Assembly: GCA_044224925.1 (NCBI GenBank)
Contig: JBGAJM010000011.1
Coordinates: 7,444-71,443, forward strand
Direction: 5' to 3'
Length of the DNA: 64,000 bases
Origin: Kapaibacterium sp044224925
Lineage (GTDB): Bacteria; Bacteroidota; Ignavibacteria; Kapaibacteriales; Kapaibacteriaceae
Numbering within the stretch: position 1 is the first letter of the stretch; every line of letters begins with the position of its first letter. The position numbers and the translations under genes are program-made. Below the pieces are notes generated by a model, which was given only the letters and a program-made list of their open reading frames with translations, searched no databases and was not told where the DNA came from. Positions 28,124-38,311 of the stretch are shown here, in pieces.

Positions 28124-29068
28124 CGAAACGGCCATGTCGATTGCCTGCAGCGTGCTTGTCGGATCGGCACTGTTGGTACCTGCGATCGAGAACGCCGTGC
28201 CGTGATCGGGCGATGTGCGGATCACCGACAGATTCGCGGTCACATTCACACCGCCACCATGCGCCAATAACTTGAGCGGGATCAGTCCCTGGTCGTGATA
28301 CATGGCAAGGATGCCATCATACGACCGATAGGCACCGAAGGCGAAGAACCCATCGGCAGGGAACGGACCCTCTGCGTGGACGCCGTGCTGACGTGCAGCA
28401 TCGATAGACGGAATGATGATGGTTCCTTCTTCCGCACCGATACGTCCATGCTCACCTGCATGCGGATTCAAACCAAGCACGGCAATGCGCGGCGTTGCAA
28501 TGCCATGGTCGACATGCAAGGCGCGATGGAGTGCAACGAGCGATGCAACGAGTCCGTCGATCGACAGTGCATCGGCCACGTCACGAAGGGGAAGGTGAAT
28601 GGTGGCAAGGGCAACACGGACATCGTCCGTACACAACATCATCAACGGTGTACCGCCACACATGGCAGCGAGCATTTCCGTTTGTCCCGGATACGGCCAC
28701 CCTGCAAGCGCATTCGCTTCCTTGCTTACCGGGAGCGTGACGAGTGCATCGAAATGTCCGGCGTGCAATGTTGTGATGGAGAGCTCAAGCGATCCGACGG
28801 CATGACGTCCGGCATCGGCAGCAACAACGCCCGGTGCGACCACTGCTTCGTGTGCGCATGGTAGGATCTGCACCACGTGTTCACCAACGAAGAGTGTTGA
28901 CCCGTCGGTGCGCGCATCAAGTGCATGATGGTGAATGGCCTGCGCCAATACCACAGGGTGCACGGCAAGTGTGAACTGCACATCGTCCGGACGTCGCAAG
29001 AGCAGGGCCTTGACGAAGCACTCGAGACCGATGCCGTTGCAATCACCGGCAGCAATGATGATGCGCAT
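28067..29068 (-). CDS. pdxA: 4-hydroxythreonine-4-phosphate dehydrogenase
   Basis: From the ATG at 29068 (MRIIIAAGDCNGIGLE) the protein has 333 residues. PdxA oxidises 4-phosphohydroxy-threonine for pyridoxal phosphate synthesis (DXP-dependent route). Motifs: GDCNGIGLE, DALVTLPVSKEA, GQTEMLA, LGLNPHAGEHGRIG, the metal-binding region YDGILAMYHDQGLIPLK, and SPDHGTAFSIAG. GDCNGIG replaces the more usual GDPxGIG. It lies 8 bp after rodA in the purC-rodA-pdxA operon. The open frame upstream overlaps rodA and is not coding. Confidence 0.92.
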   Translation of the reverse strand: MRIIIAAGDCNGIGLECFVKALLLRRPDDVQFTLAVHPVVLAQAIHHHALDARTDGSTLFVGEHVVQILPCAHEAVVAPGVVAADAGRHAVGSLELSITTLHAGHFDALVTLPVSKEANALAGWPYPGQTEMLAAMCGGTPLMMLCTDDVRVALATIHLPLRDVADALSIDGLVASLVALHRALHVDHGIATPRIAVLGLNPHAGEHGRIGAEEGTIIIPSIDAARQHGVHAEGPFPADGFFAFGAYRSYDGILAMYHDQGLIPLKLLAHGGGVNVTANLSVIRTSPDHGTAFSIAGTNSADPTSTLQAIDMAVSLARTRRRGIAGIESAWDQ

Positions 29069-29076
29069 AGTGTGTG

Positions 29077-30372
29077 TTAGGCAACGCCACCCGTGCGACG
29101 TCGGCGTGTCTTGTAGAAGTTGAGAAGCATTCCAACGATGCACATGTTCATGATGAGCGCCGTTCCGCCGGCACTCAAGAATGGCAATGGAATTCCCATC
29201 ACAGGGAACAGTCCGATAGCCATGCCGATGTTCACCAACGTGTGATAGAACATGAGCGTTCCGAAGCCAATGGCGATCACGCTCGCAAACTTTGTGCGCA
29301 CCAGTGCGGCGATGTTCATGCTGCGTAACATCATGGCAACGAGCAAGGCGATCACGATCACGGAGCCGACGAAACCGAACTCTTCCGACGGAACGCAGAA
29401 GATGAAGTCCGTCCACTGCTCGGGGATATACCGCAACTGTGTTTGTGTGCCCTTCAAGAATCCTTTTCCCGTAAGACCTCCGGATCCAACGGCAAGGATC
29501 GACTGAATGACGTGATAGCCCTGACCGCGCGGATTACGTTCCGGCTCGAAGAGCGTCACAAGACGTGCCTGCTTGTAGGGCTCAAGTTTCTTGAACACCG
29601 GTTCTACCGACAGGCCAATGCCAACGAGCATGGCCACGGCAACGATGGTGAGGACAATGTTGCGACGGAATGCAAACGCACCGATGGTCACGAGTGCTGC
29701 CACGATACCGAATACCACCATCGATTCAAAGAGCACACCATAGAGGGCGCTGATGCCGATGAACGGAACGGCTGCAACGCAATACAGAAAGAACAGGTCG
29801 CCACCGATCCAAAGGAAGATGCCAAGCGACATGGCGATGAACACAGTAGCAGAGCCCGTGTCAGGCTGTCCCATCACCAAGGCAATGGGCAAGAGCACGA
29901 TACCGCCGATCACGGCGAGATCGCGAATGGTCTTCACGTCCACCCCCTTCTCGGAGATGTAGCGTGCGAGTGCAAGGAGCGTGGTCACCTTTGCAAGCTC
30001 TGATGGCTGGAACGTGAACCCGCCGATCTGGATCCAGCATTGCTGTCCGTTCACCACCTTTCCAATGCCGGGGATCAACACGGCAACAAGCATCAGGATG
30101 CCAACACCATACATCGCATACGAGAAGTCGCGGATCCAACGCTCGGGTAAGAAGTAGCACACCAAGGCAAGCGTGAATCCAACACCGGCATAGACAAGTT
30201 GCTTCTTGAAGTAGACGCTGGTGCCGGCATCGAACGTTGCACTGTAGATGGAGATGAGTCCCATGGCCAGCAGACCGACCACAGAGAGCAACATTCCCCA
30301 ATCAAGCAGATCGTTCACGCGACGTTGCAGCGCAACATCGTCCTCATCGAACGAAAAGGTGTTCAAGCTCAT
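29077..30372 (-). CDS. rodA: SEDS peptidoglycan glycosyltransferase RodA
   Basis: The ATG at 30372 (MSLNTFSFDEDD) overlaps the purC stop (ATGA) and gives 431 residues with about ten membrane helices. RodA polymerises lipid II during cell elongation, so the cell is likely rod-shaped. SEDS motifs: GFTFQPSELAK, QPDTGSATV, EQWTDFIFCVPSEEFGF, and GIPLPFLSAGGTALI. RodA rather than FtsW is favoured by overall text and by lack of division neighbours. No PBP2 or mreB gene is in this stretch. Confidence 0.92.
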   Translation of the reverse strand: MSLNTFSFDEDDVALQRRVNDLLDWGMLLSVVGLLAMGLISIYSATFDAGTSVYFKKQLVYAGVGFTLALVCYFLPERWIRDFSYAMYGVGILMLVAVLIPGIGKVVNGQQCWIQIGGFTFQPSELAKVTTLLALARYISEKGVDVKTIRDLAVIGGIVLLPIALVMGQPDTGSATVFIAMSLGIFLWIGGDLFFLYCVAAVPFIGISALYGVLFESMVVFGIVAALVTIGAFAFRRNIVLTIVAVAMLVGIGLSVEPVFKKLEPYKQARLVTLFEPERNPRGQGYHVIQSILAVGSGGLTGKGFLKGTQTQLRYIPEQWTDFIFCVPSEEFGFVGSVIVIALLVAMMLRSMNIAALVRTKFASVIAIGFGTLMFYHTLVNIGMAIGLFPVMGIPLPFLSAGGTALIMNMCIVGMLLNFYKTRRRRTGGVA

Positions 30373-31259
30373 GCGAACGTCCTTCCCGTGATGCGCTCGA
30401 ACGCCTCGATGTACTTGGCCCGCGTTCCATCGATCACCGACGCTGGCAGCGTTGGTGGAGGTGCTTGCTTGTTCCAATCGCAGGTCTCAAGCCAGTCTCG
30501 AAGGATCTGCTTGTCGAAGTTCTGTTGCGGTTTCCCGGGAGCATACTCGCTCGCCAACCAATAGCGCGATGAATCGGGCGTGAGCGCTTCGTCGATCAAG
30601 ATGATCTCTCCATCGTCGGCAATGCCGAACTCGAACTTCGTATCGGCAAGGATCAGTCCACGCGAACGCATCATCTGCGATGCTTCGTTGTACAAGGCAA
30701 TGCTCACATCGCGAACGCGGTTGGCCGTTGCTTCACCAAGGATCTCCACAGCCGTCGAGAACGGAATGTTCTCGTCGTGTCCCGTCTCTGCCTTGGTGGC
30801 CGGTGTGAAGATCGGTGTGTCGAGTTGTGATGAATCCACCAATCCGTCGCGCAACGGAATGCCGCACACCGTACGCGATGCTTGATACTCTTTCCAACCA
30901 CTTCCGGCCAAGTATCCACGTACCACACATTCCACCGGTAACGGCTGCGTTTTGCGAACGATCATCGTTCGACCGTCGAGCATCGCTCGTTCTTCGGCAC
31001 TGAGTTCAGGCACCGTGTGCACATCGCTTGAGATCAAGTGATGCGGAATGATGTGTTGCAGTTGCGAGAACCAATACAGCGAGATCTGCGTGAGCAAGGC
31101 GCCCTTGTCGGGAATGGCCTCGTTCATCACCACGTCGAACGCAGAGATGCGATCGGTGGCCACCATCATGAGCTTGGTACCAAGGTCGTAGACGTCGCGA
31201 ACTTTACCGCGACGGAACAATGGGAATTGCGAAAGGGAGGTCGTGTGGAGCGGATTCAT
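30369..31259 (-). CDS. purC: phosphoribosylaminoimidazole-succinocarboxamide synthase
   Basis: The 296-residue SAICAR synthase joins aspartate to CAIR in purine synthesis. Motifs: RRGKVRDVYDLG, MVATDRISAFDVVM, VVRGYLAGSGWKEYQ, ILADTKFEFG and DEALTPDSSRYW. It is of the longer (about 300-residue) yeast-like type. It is the first gene of purC-rodA-pdxA. TAACTTTG stands 4 nt before its ATG and overlaps the stop codon of the upstream gene. Confidence 0.95.
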   Translation of the reverse strand: MNPLHTTSLSQFPLFRRGKVRDVYDLGTKLMMVATDRISAFDVVMNEAIPDKGALLTQISLYWFSQLQHIIPHHLISSDVHTVPELSAEERAMLDGRTMIVRKTQPLPVECVVRGYLAGSGWKEYQASRTVCGIPLRDGLVDSSQLDTPIFTPATKAETGHDENIPFSTAVEILGEATANRVRDVSIALYNEASQMMRSRGLILADTKFEFGIADDGEIILIDEALTPDSSRYWLASEYAPGKPQQNFDKQILRDWLETCDWNKQAPPPTLPASVIDGTRAKYIEAFERITGRTFA

Positions 31260-31263
31260 TCCG

Positions 31264-31271
31264 CAAAGTTA
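31264..31271 (-). promoter_or_regulatory. putative -7 box, 4 nt before purC
   Basis: The minus strand reads TAACTTTG-CGGA-ATG, an exact TANNTTTG match. Its TAA is also the stop codon of the upstream propeller gene. Leaderless start predicted; chance overlap cannot be excluded. Confidence 0.4.
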
Positions 31272-32910
31272 GTCAGCGATCCGCACTGCACCGTCCTCGT
31301 CGACGTGGATTCTGCGCAGTATCCCGTTACGCATCATCACACCATAGAGACCGGCGGGAAGGGAGGCAGGGGAGAGGGTGGCGTTGAGGTAGGTGGCAAC
31401 GTGTCGACCAAGCACGTCGAGGACGGGAAGGGTCACGTCGGTTGGCACGTCTATGTTCTCGTGCCACGCTTGGTCGACAACATCCGACACCGTCGATTCG
31501 GCAAGGACGAGCACACCGAGCGTGTCGGACAGCGATGATCCCAAGGGTCCAGCGTCGGTGGAGAGCTGACCGATGACAGTGGCCGCCGCGGCGATCGTCG
31601 AGCCCCGCAAGGCGCAGCTCGTCACCGTCGACCATGCCGTGGCACCTAGCGCAAGGGCCCAATCACCGATCCCGTCCATGCCTACCGAGATCAGGAATCC
31701 ATCCTGCAGGAAGAGGTTCTCGGTGAAGATATCCGGCCGTGGTTGCGATGTGGTGAAGGAGAATGCTCGCTCGAACCGACCGACGGCAAGGAGCATGTCG
31801 GGTGCACCCTCGATGGCCGCCATCACAGCCGTGCGCGGTCCACCCACGGGAAAGCGTCGCTCGATGTTCGCCCCTTGTCCGTTCGCATGATGAAAGCCCA
31901 TGCCCACTTCGTTGCCGGCAATGCAATTCAAGGATTCTGTGGTGAGGGCGGAGGAGGCGCGGTCGGAGAGAACGGCCGGACATGAATCGCCGCGACAAGG
32001 AGTGAGCATCCCTGCATCGACGGCAACACCGTCAGCGGTTGCCGTGAGCACGGCCGCCTTGGTCTCGTAGGTGAAGGAAGTGGACTCCAGCGTTCGGTCA
32101 CCCCAACGAATGGCCGCCGAGATCTGGACCGCGGCGCGCACGGTTCCGTTGGTGACGGAACAGGCCATGCCGCCTTCTGCCCTTCCCCGACCCTGACCCG
32201 ATGAGCCTACCACTCCTCGCGTCCACTGCACCCACCGCGACTCGCCCGCAGACGAGATGCACTGCACGTAGGCAGACGTGCGCCCGTCGTCGTGCACCAC
32301 CGTGGTGCCAAAGCGCGAGAGGCCCACAAAGGTGCCGCAGACGTAGAGATCGTTGTTGGTGGCCACGATGGCCGTTGGGAATTCGGAGGACTGTGCTCCG
32401 TCCGCACGCGTCCAGCGAACGTCGCCGGTGCCCGTCACCGACGTGACCACGGCGTCATAGCCGCCCTTGCCCGTGAAGGTGGTGGTGCCAATGGAATACG
32501 TGGGCACGTCCAGCGTGAGACCTCCGCACATCAGGCCCAGTGCCACACCGCCCGCAGGAAGCGCCGTGAGGCACGTCACGGAATCGTCGCCATTGCCACC
32601 CATGCGCTGGATCCAGCGAGGCCGAAGGTCGGCATCGAAGGCGGCAAGGAACACGTCCTGCATGCCCGAACCGTAGGCGCGCAACGAGCCGATGCGCACA
32701 CTGTCGCGAAAGGTACCGGCACAGTAGATGATGCGCTCGATCGCATCGAAGGCGACGAGTGGACGTGACAATGGGTGAAGGCCGCGGAGTTCGATACCGC
32801 GGCTCAGACGTGGGGGTGTGCCTGCCTTGACCATGCCGCACAGGCATATCAAGGCGAGAAGAACACTACTGGAGGCGAGCCTGGAAAATGCCGTTCTTGA
32901 TCTGTACACG
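31269..32910 (-). CDS. secreted beta-propeller (SBBP-like) protein with C-terminal sorting-like end
   Basis: The start is uncertain. The GTG at 32910 gives 546 residues and a signal-like segment (FSRLASSSVLLALICLCG); it overlaps the upstream lipoprotein gene by 45 bp. The body has repeated SBBP-like blades (YCAGTFRDSVRIGSLRAYG, RPRWIQRMGGNGDDSV, DLYVCGTFVGLSRFG, ESRWVQWTRG), similar to the protein at 53242-55317. The C-terminus (VLDVLGRHVATYL then LPAGLYGVMMRNG) resembles a type IX secretion type A sorting domain. Role unknown, probably surface-exposed or secreted. Confidence 0.7.
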
Positions 32911-33378
32911 CACGGTTCCGTTCGATGAATTCGCGAGTTCACCCGTGAACGTACCACGAATACCGGTGGAATCATACTGGGTGATCACCGTGGTCCCTTG
33001 CGGGTTGTTCGGAAACGGGATGTATTCAACGCGCTGACCGGACTCGCGCTTGAGCGTAAGCTTCGTGTAGGTGACGTCGAGCTTCCCTCCACCCCAGGCG
33101 AATGAGCCCGGTGTCCTGCCCGGAAATCGGATCAACAGAAAGACGGAATCCTTCGTTGACGGAACTTCCGTGCCCATGAGAAACTCGTTGGTCCGTTTCG
33201 TTGTGTCCACCAACACCGGCACGTACACCGAGGGTATTGCCAGGTTGACATTCTGAAATCCATCCCCGTCCAATGCAAAGGCATTGGTGGGAGGCGCAGC
33301 CGGTTCGGTGGTCTGACCACACGACGCCAGAATGAGGATGCTCGCAAGTGCCAGGAGGCTTTGGGATGACCATTTCAT
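32866..33378 (-). CDS. lipoprotein of unknown function
   Basis: The ATG at 33378 (MKWSSQSLLALASILILASC) gives 170 residues; another in-frame ATG at 33390 adds four residues. A lipobox LASC predicts lipidation. The mature domain is beta-rich with GTFTGELANSSNGTVRVQIKNGIF near the end, which looks like a small beta sandwich. No family recognised. Upstream on the minus strand TAATTTTA resembles a -7 box. The gene overlaps the propeller gene that follows it. Confidence 0.7.
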   Translation of the reverse strand: MKWSSQSLLALASILILASCGQTTEPAAPPTNAFALDGDGFQNVNLAIPSVYVPVLVDTTKRTNEFLMGTEVPSTKDSVFLLIRFPGRTPGSFAWGGGKLDVTYTKLTLKRESGQRVEYIPFPNNPQGTTVITQYDSTGIRGTFTGELANSSNGTVRVQIKNGIFQARLQ

Positions 33379-33419
33379 AGTGGACACCATTTAGCAAACC
33401 CTGTGCCTAAAATTATGCC

Positions 33420-33427
33420 TATGTTCG
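33420..33427 (+). promoter_or_regulatory. putative -7 box for the Ig-repeat protein
   Basis: TATGTTCG fits TANNTTYG and lies 25 nt before the ATG at 33453, which has its own GGAGGG ribosome-binding site. Confidence 0.4.
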
Positions 33428-33452
33428 TTGCAACGTCTGGAGGGACACGTTT

Positions 33453-36362
33453 ATGATCCGTCGAGTACTGCTTTCACTCGCCCTGCTCGCCCCCGCGCTC
33501 ATTCAGCCTTGTACGGCACAAGACCGATCGTCGGCCACCTGGTACTTCGGTCGGCACGCCGGCTTGTCCTTCGCTACCGATCCGCCCACGCCTCTCACTG
33601 ATGGTGCCACCACCAACATCGAAGGCACGAGTGTGATCTGCGATAGCCGGACGGGTGTGATCCTATTCTACACGGACGGATCGACGGTCTGGGACCACAA
33701 CCACGTTGCCAGGGCAACGGGCATCGGCGGTAATGTGGCCTCGTCCACACAAGGTCCGGTGATCGTCCCGCACCCCGGAGATCCCACACGGTACTATGTT
33801 TTCACCGTCGAAGACGAGTCGAGGTTCCCCAATTCCGAGGGAAGGGTGACCGAGGTACGGGTACAGGGCGGCGAGGTGACCAGCGTTGGAACGCCTCTTA
33901 CCCTCCTCACTGGCGTGGCGGAGAAAGTGACGGCGGCCAAGGGTTGTAATGGTCTCGACTATTGGGTGATCTACCGTCTGCGCAACCGCGGCTTTGCCGC
34001 CTTCCAAGTAACGCGAACGAACGGATTCTCCGTTGGCTCCCGTGTGAACTCTCCGGTTGGTCTCGTTCTTCCGCTGCAGGCCGACGGGAGAGGAGAGATG
34101 AAGGTATCGCCCGATGGGAACTGGATCGCCAGTGCATCGGAGATGGTGGCCACGGAAGTGTTCCGGTTCAACAATGCCACCGGAGTGGTATCGAATGCGT
34201 TGGCCTTTGAACAAGGTGAACAACGGTACGGACTTTCGTTCTCTCCATCGTCGCGATTCCTGTATGTGAACAGCGGATGGAAGTTCTCAGCCGTGAATCA
34301 CATCTATCAGTACGACATGAATGCCGCCGATATCGCGGCCTCGCGTATCGACGTTGCAACAGCGCCAGCCGGTGTTGCCTATGGCGACATGCAGATCGGC
34401 ACGAATGGCAAGATCTATGTGGCACGATACAACACGCAATACCTTGCCGTGATCGACCGACCCGAGGCGCGTGGCGTAGGATGCAACTACATCGATCAGG
34501 CCGTCCAGTTTCCCGCCGGCTCTACCGTGTTATGGGGATTGCCCAACGTGCCACAGAACTTCTTCGTGCCACAACTCACGGGCGCCGACACGTCGGCGTG
34601 CGACAGTAGCGTGATCCGTGTGGGCATACCACGCCAACCGGGCTTCACCTATCAATGGTCGCCCGGCGCCCTCTTTGACGATAGTGTGGCGGCACAACCA
34701 CGCCTCACGGTGAACGGTACCACAACGGTCACACTGCGTGCCACAGATCCGCGTGGCTGCGACATCGTGCAGACCTTGGTTGTCCGCGCCATCCCGTTGC
34801 CATCGTTGCTCACGGGTGCCGACACAACGATCTGTCGTGGTGGTGTTGCAACTCTACGCGCAACATCGCCAACAGGTGTGTCCTATACATGGTCACCCAA
34901 TGTTGGACTCGATGCGACCACCGGAAGCGAAGTGCATGCCACGCCACCAACCACCACCACGTATCGCGCCACGGTCATGGACAAGAACGGATGCACGACC
35001 ACGCGTTCCGTCACCGTGAACGTGAACCCGTTGCCCACGCCATCGCTCGCACCTCGCGACACGGTGAGTGGTTGTGCGAGTGGCGCTGTGGTATTGAACG
35101 CCGGTTCGGGCTACCGCGCAACACGTTGGTCAACGGGTGCCGTCACGCCCCAGATCTCCGTCACCACATCGGGCTCGTATTGGGTGGAAGTGGAAGATGC
35201 CAACGGATGCACCGGTCGCGATACCGTCTACGTTGCCATTGGTGCATTGCCCACGATCGTGACGAATGCCGACACGACCATTTGTGCGGGCACAACGGCA
35301 CGGCTTCGCGCCACCGGTGGTGTGCAGTATCGATGGGCGCCGACCAACGGACTCGACGATGCCACACGACCGGATCCAACAGCAACGCTCACTACGTCCA
35401 CAACCTTTACCGTTGTTGTAACGGCAGCGAACGGATGCGTGGACTCTGCACGCGTTGCGATCTCGGTGCGTCCGGAACCGCACCCATCGCTTGCACAAAC
35501 AGACACGACCATCTGCGCTTGCGACTCCATTGTGTTGCGCATTCCCACTGGATACACACAGCCACGTTGGAATACGGGAGACACGAACTCTGCGCTCATC
35601 GTTCGCACGCCCGGAACCTATACTGCGCGCATTGTCGACCAGTATGGTTGCATTGGTACGACCGATACCGTCACCATTCGAACGCTCGATCCCGTTGCGA
35701 AGATCAACGTGGGAGTCACACCAACCATGGCACGCGACAACGTCCCCATCACCGTCACGCTCACATTGCTCAATGCGGCGGAACTGGCGCAGTGCCTTGG
35801 TCAGAACACCACCATCTCGCTTGTGTTGAACTCTACCATTCTCGCGCCCACCGATAGTATCAGTAGAGGGACCATCGATCCCAACACCGCACAACGCACG
35901 GTCTATGTACCACTGTCATCGTTCGTGAACGATGTTGCCACGCTCTCCTACGTTTCGACACTCGGACGGGTCGACAGTACACCCATCCGCATCGATGGCG
36001 CATCATCGCCAACATGCGCCGCGGGCGTCGAGGCCACGAGCACCACGTTCACACTTGACGAGATCTGCAGAGCCGGCGGCATTGCACGTCGGTATCTGAA
36101 CCGCGTTGCACCGGTGATCATCGCCCCCAATCCCGCCTCAGACGCAGCAACGCTCATCTACATCAGCGATGGTCTCACACCGGTGAGCATCGACATCATC
36201 GATGTGATGGGCAGGGTGGTAGGGAGCATGGAAGCACGACCGTCGACGGTTGGAAGGAATACCGTTCTCATCGATCTGCACGATCTTCCCGACGGAATGT
36301 ACACGGTGGTCTGCACCGCCATGCAAGAACGAAGCACACTGCCGTTGGGAGTACGTCAATGA
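33453..36362 (+). CDS. large secreted protein: N-terminal propeller-like region, Ig-like repeats, type IX sorting domain
   Basis: The 969-residue protein has a signal peptide (RVLLSLALLAPALIQPCTA). Residues about 25-370 form a propeller-like domain beginning TWYFGRHAGLSFAT, a frequent start in Bacteroidetes gliding/surface proteins. Four tandem Ig/PKD-like units follow, each marked by a GADT- or NADTTIC-type start with a later YxWSP or YRWAP strand. The C-terminal 85 residues (IIAPNPASDAATLIYI, IDIIDVMGRVVG, LPDGMYTVV) form a type A sorting domain, so export by the type IX system is likely. The stop overlaps the OmpA-family gene (ATGA), suggesting a surface complex. Confidence 0.82.
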   Translation: MIRRVLLSLALLAPALIQPCTAQDRSSATWYFGRHAGLSFATDPPTPLTDGATTNIEGTSVICDSRTGVILFYTDGSTVWDHNHVARATGIGGNVASSTQGPVIVPHPGDPTRYYVFTVEDESRFPNSEGRVTEVRVQGGEVTSVGTPLTLLTGVAEKVTAAKGCNGLDYWVIYRLRNRGFAAFQVTRTNGFSVGSRVNSPVGLVLPLQADGRGEMKVSPDGNWIASASEMVATEVFRFNNATGVVSNALAFEQGEQRYGLSFSPSSRFLYVNSGWKFSAVNHIYQYDMNAADIAASRIDVATAPAGVAYGDMQIGTNGKIYVARYNTQYLAVIDRPEARGVGCNYIDQAVQFPAGSTVLWGLPNVPQNFFVPQLTGADTSACDSSVIRVGIPRQPGFTYQWSPGALFDDSVAAQPRLTVNGTTTVTLRATDPRGCDIVQTLVVRAIPLPSLLTGADTTICRGGVATLRATSPTGVSYTWSPNVGLDATTGSEVHATPPTTTTYRATVMDKNGCTTTRSVTVNVNPLPTPSLAPRDTVSGCASGAVVLNAGSGYRATRWSTGAVTPQISVTTSGSYWVEVEDANGCTGRDTVYVAIGALPTIVTNADTTICAGTTARLRATGGVQYRWAPTNGLDDATRPDPTATLTTSTTFTVVVTAANGCVDSARVAISVRPEPHPSLAQTDTTICACDSIVLRIPTGYTQPRWNTGDTNSALIVRTPGTYTARIVDQYGCIGTTDTVTIRTLDPVAKINVGVTPTMARDNVPITVTLTLLNAAELAQCLGQNTTISLVLNSTILAPTDSISRGTIDPNTAQRTVYVPLSSFVNDVATLSYVSTLGRVDSTPIRIDGASSPTCAAGVEATSTTFTLDEICRAGGIARRYLNRVAPVIIAPNPASDAATLIYISDGLTPVSIDIIDVMGRVVGSMEARPSTVGRNTVLIDLHDLPDGMYTVVCTAMQERSTLPLGVRQ

Positions 36363-38311
36363 AACGAGCACTCCCAACCCTTGCCGCCTTCATGGTCCTT
36401 CTCACTGCATTCGTCCATGCGCAGGACCGACTGCGCTACGGACTCTTCGGGCATGCCATGGACATCATGAGCACGGCCTCGTTCACGGCACTGCCGAACG
36501 TACCGTGTTGCAGTCCGGGCTTTGGTGACTCGCAACAATGGGGATTCGACGCAGGACTCATGGTCGACCTTCCACTCAACAACTACCTCGTGCTATCCGG
36601 TCGACTCGGCTACTTCATGTATGGCGCACCGGTCTCGTCCACCGAGTATCGATTGATGAACGTTGGCGGAGAAGCCGTGCCGGGAGAGATCTATCACTCC
36701 ATCGACGTGTCGCGCAACGCCATTGCACTCGAGGTCACCATCGGTCTGCAACCTATTCGCGATCTGACGTTCTATGTGGGTCCGCATGTCGGATACCTGA
36801 TCACGAAGTCGTACTCGCAGTACGAGGAACTCGTGGCACCGGCAACGGGCACGTTCGAGAATGGAGAACGTCGCCGACTGCAGTCGAGCGGTGATCTGCC
36901 GAATGCCGTGAATCCCGCATTCTACATCACGATGGGGGCGTCGTACGATATCGCGCTGACGGACGATCGCACGTGGTTCGTCGGACCAGACGTTGCCTAC
37001 ATGTTGCCGCTCACGAAGGTCGTGTCCGATCTCGACTGGAAGACCTCGGCGTTGCGCTTCGGACTCACGGTGAAGTACTCGCCACTCGGCGACGAAGGTC
37101 CGCGTGGACCCAACTACAAGTCAAACCTCAAAGCATCCGTCAGCGCATCCGGACTCGAAGCGGACGGACGCGAGCTTCCGTCGGTAACGTTGCGCGTGGA
37201 GGAGTTCCTCTCCACACAAATGAAACCGCTCCTGCCGTATGTGTTCTTCTCGGAGAACTCCGCGCAGATCCCGCCGCGCTATACGCGACGCAATGCCGAG
37301 ACCATCCGACAGTTCAGTGAGCAACGGTTGCACAATGCCTCCATGCTCGATGCGTACCACGAAGTGCTCAACGTGATCGGTCGACGAATGCTAGAGTATC
37401 CCGACGCACGGATCACGATCACCGGTTGCACAACGGAACAAGGTGTCGAGGCATCGAACCCGAAGCTCTCAGACCAACGTGCGCAGGCCGTGCGCGACTA
37501 CCTCGTGCAAGTGTGGGGCATTGCGCCCGATCGCATCACGGTGCAAACGCGTGGACTTCCAAGTGTTCCATCCAACGTGAAGGAGCGCGACGGTGTTGAA
37601 GAGAACCGTCGTGCCGAGATCACCACCACAGATCCGCGTGTGCTCGATCCAATATGGACCACCGACACCTCGCGCACCATCACGCCGCCCGGCATTCGAT
37701 TCCGCATGCTGGGTTCCGTAGAGGGCGGATTGGATTCGTGGACGTTGCAAGCGCTGCAGGACGATGTGCTCGTGAAAGAGTTCAGTGGACGTGACTCGTT
37801 GCCGGCCTACATCGACTGGGACCTGCAGAACGATCAGACGCATGTGCCGCGAGCACCCAGCTCCATCGACTACATCCTCTCCGTGAAGGACCTTGCCGGC
37901 AACATCGTATCCGAAGAAGGTCCATCCATCGACGTCGAACAGATCACGCTCTCAAAGAAACGTCGGGAACGCATCAAGGACATGGAGATCGATCGGTACT
38001 CGCTCATCGCCTTCGACTTTGCGGACTCGACCGTGTCGGCACAGAATGCACGTCTGCTCGAGCGCATCAAGAAGAACATCTCGCTTGCAGCAACAGTGCA
38101 GGTGAGCGGTCATACCGATCGGATCGGCGACCCCGAGTTCAACCAGCGACTCTCGGAAGGCAGAGCGCGCAACGTGGCCGCGGCACTCAATGCTGGAACG
38201 ATGAACGTCGAAGGCAAGGGCGCCCAAGGTCTGCTCTACAACAACGATCTTCCCGAAGGTCGCTTCTACTCACGCACCGTGAACATCTTGGTGGAAACGC
38301 CCATCGAGTGA
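36359..38311 (+). CDS. outer-membrane barrel with two OmpA-like peptidoglycan-binding domains
   Basis: The 650-residue protein has a signal peptide (ALPTLAAFMVLLTAFVHAQ), a beta barrel to about residue 235 (GLMVDLPLNNYLVLSGRLGYF, LTFYVGPHVGYLITKSY), a first OmpA_C-like domain at about 280-420 (VFFSENSAQIPPRY, LSDQRAQAVRDYLVQ, GVEENRRAEI), a linker beta domain, and a second OmpA_C domain at about 550-650 (LIAFDFADSTVSAQNARLLE, VQVSGHTDRIGDPEFNQRLSEG). Two OmpA domains in one chain is unusual. It is translationally coupled to the preceding surface protein and probably ties it to the envelope. Confidence 0.85.
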   Translation: MKRALPTLAAFMVLLTAFVHAQDRLRYGLFGHAMDIMSTASFTALPNVPCCSPGFGDSQQWGFDAGLMVDLPLNNYLVLSGRLGYFMYGAPVSSTEYRLMNVGGEAVPGEIYHSIDVSRNAIALEVTIGLQPIRDLTFYVGPHVGYLITKSYSQYEELVAPATGTFENGERRRLQSSGDLPNAVNPAFYITMGASYDIALTDDRTWFVGPDVAYMLPLTKVVSDLDWKTSALRFGLTVKYSPLGDEGPRGPNYKSNLKASVSASGLEADGRELPSVTLRVEEFLSTQMKPLLPYVFFSENSAQIPPRYTRRNAETIRQFSEQRLHNASMLDAYHEVLNVIGRRMLEYPDARITITGCTTEQGVEASNPKLSDQRAQAVRDYLVQVWGIAPDRITVQTRGLPSVPSNVKERDGVEENRRAEITTTDPRVLDPIWTTDTSRTITPPGIRFRMLGSVEGGLDSWTLQALQDDVLVKEFSGRDSLPAYIDWDLQNDQTHVPRAPSSIDYILSVKDLAGNIVSEEGPSIDVEQITLSKKRRERIKDMEIDRYSLIAFDFADSTVSAQNARLLERIKKNISLAATVQVSGHTDRIGDPEFNQRLSEGRARNVAAALNAGTMNVEGKGAQGLLYNNDLPEGRFYSRTVNILVETPIE

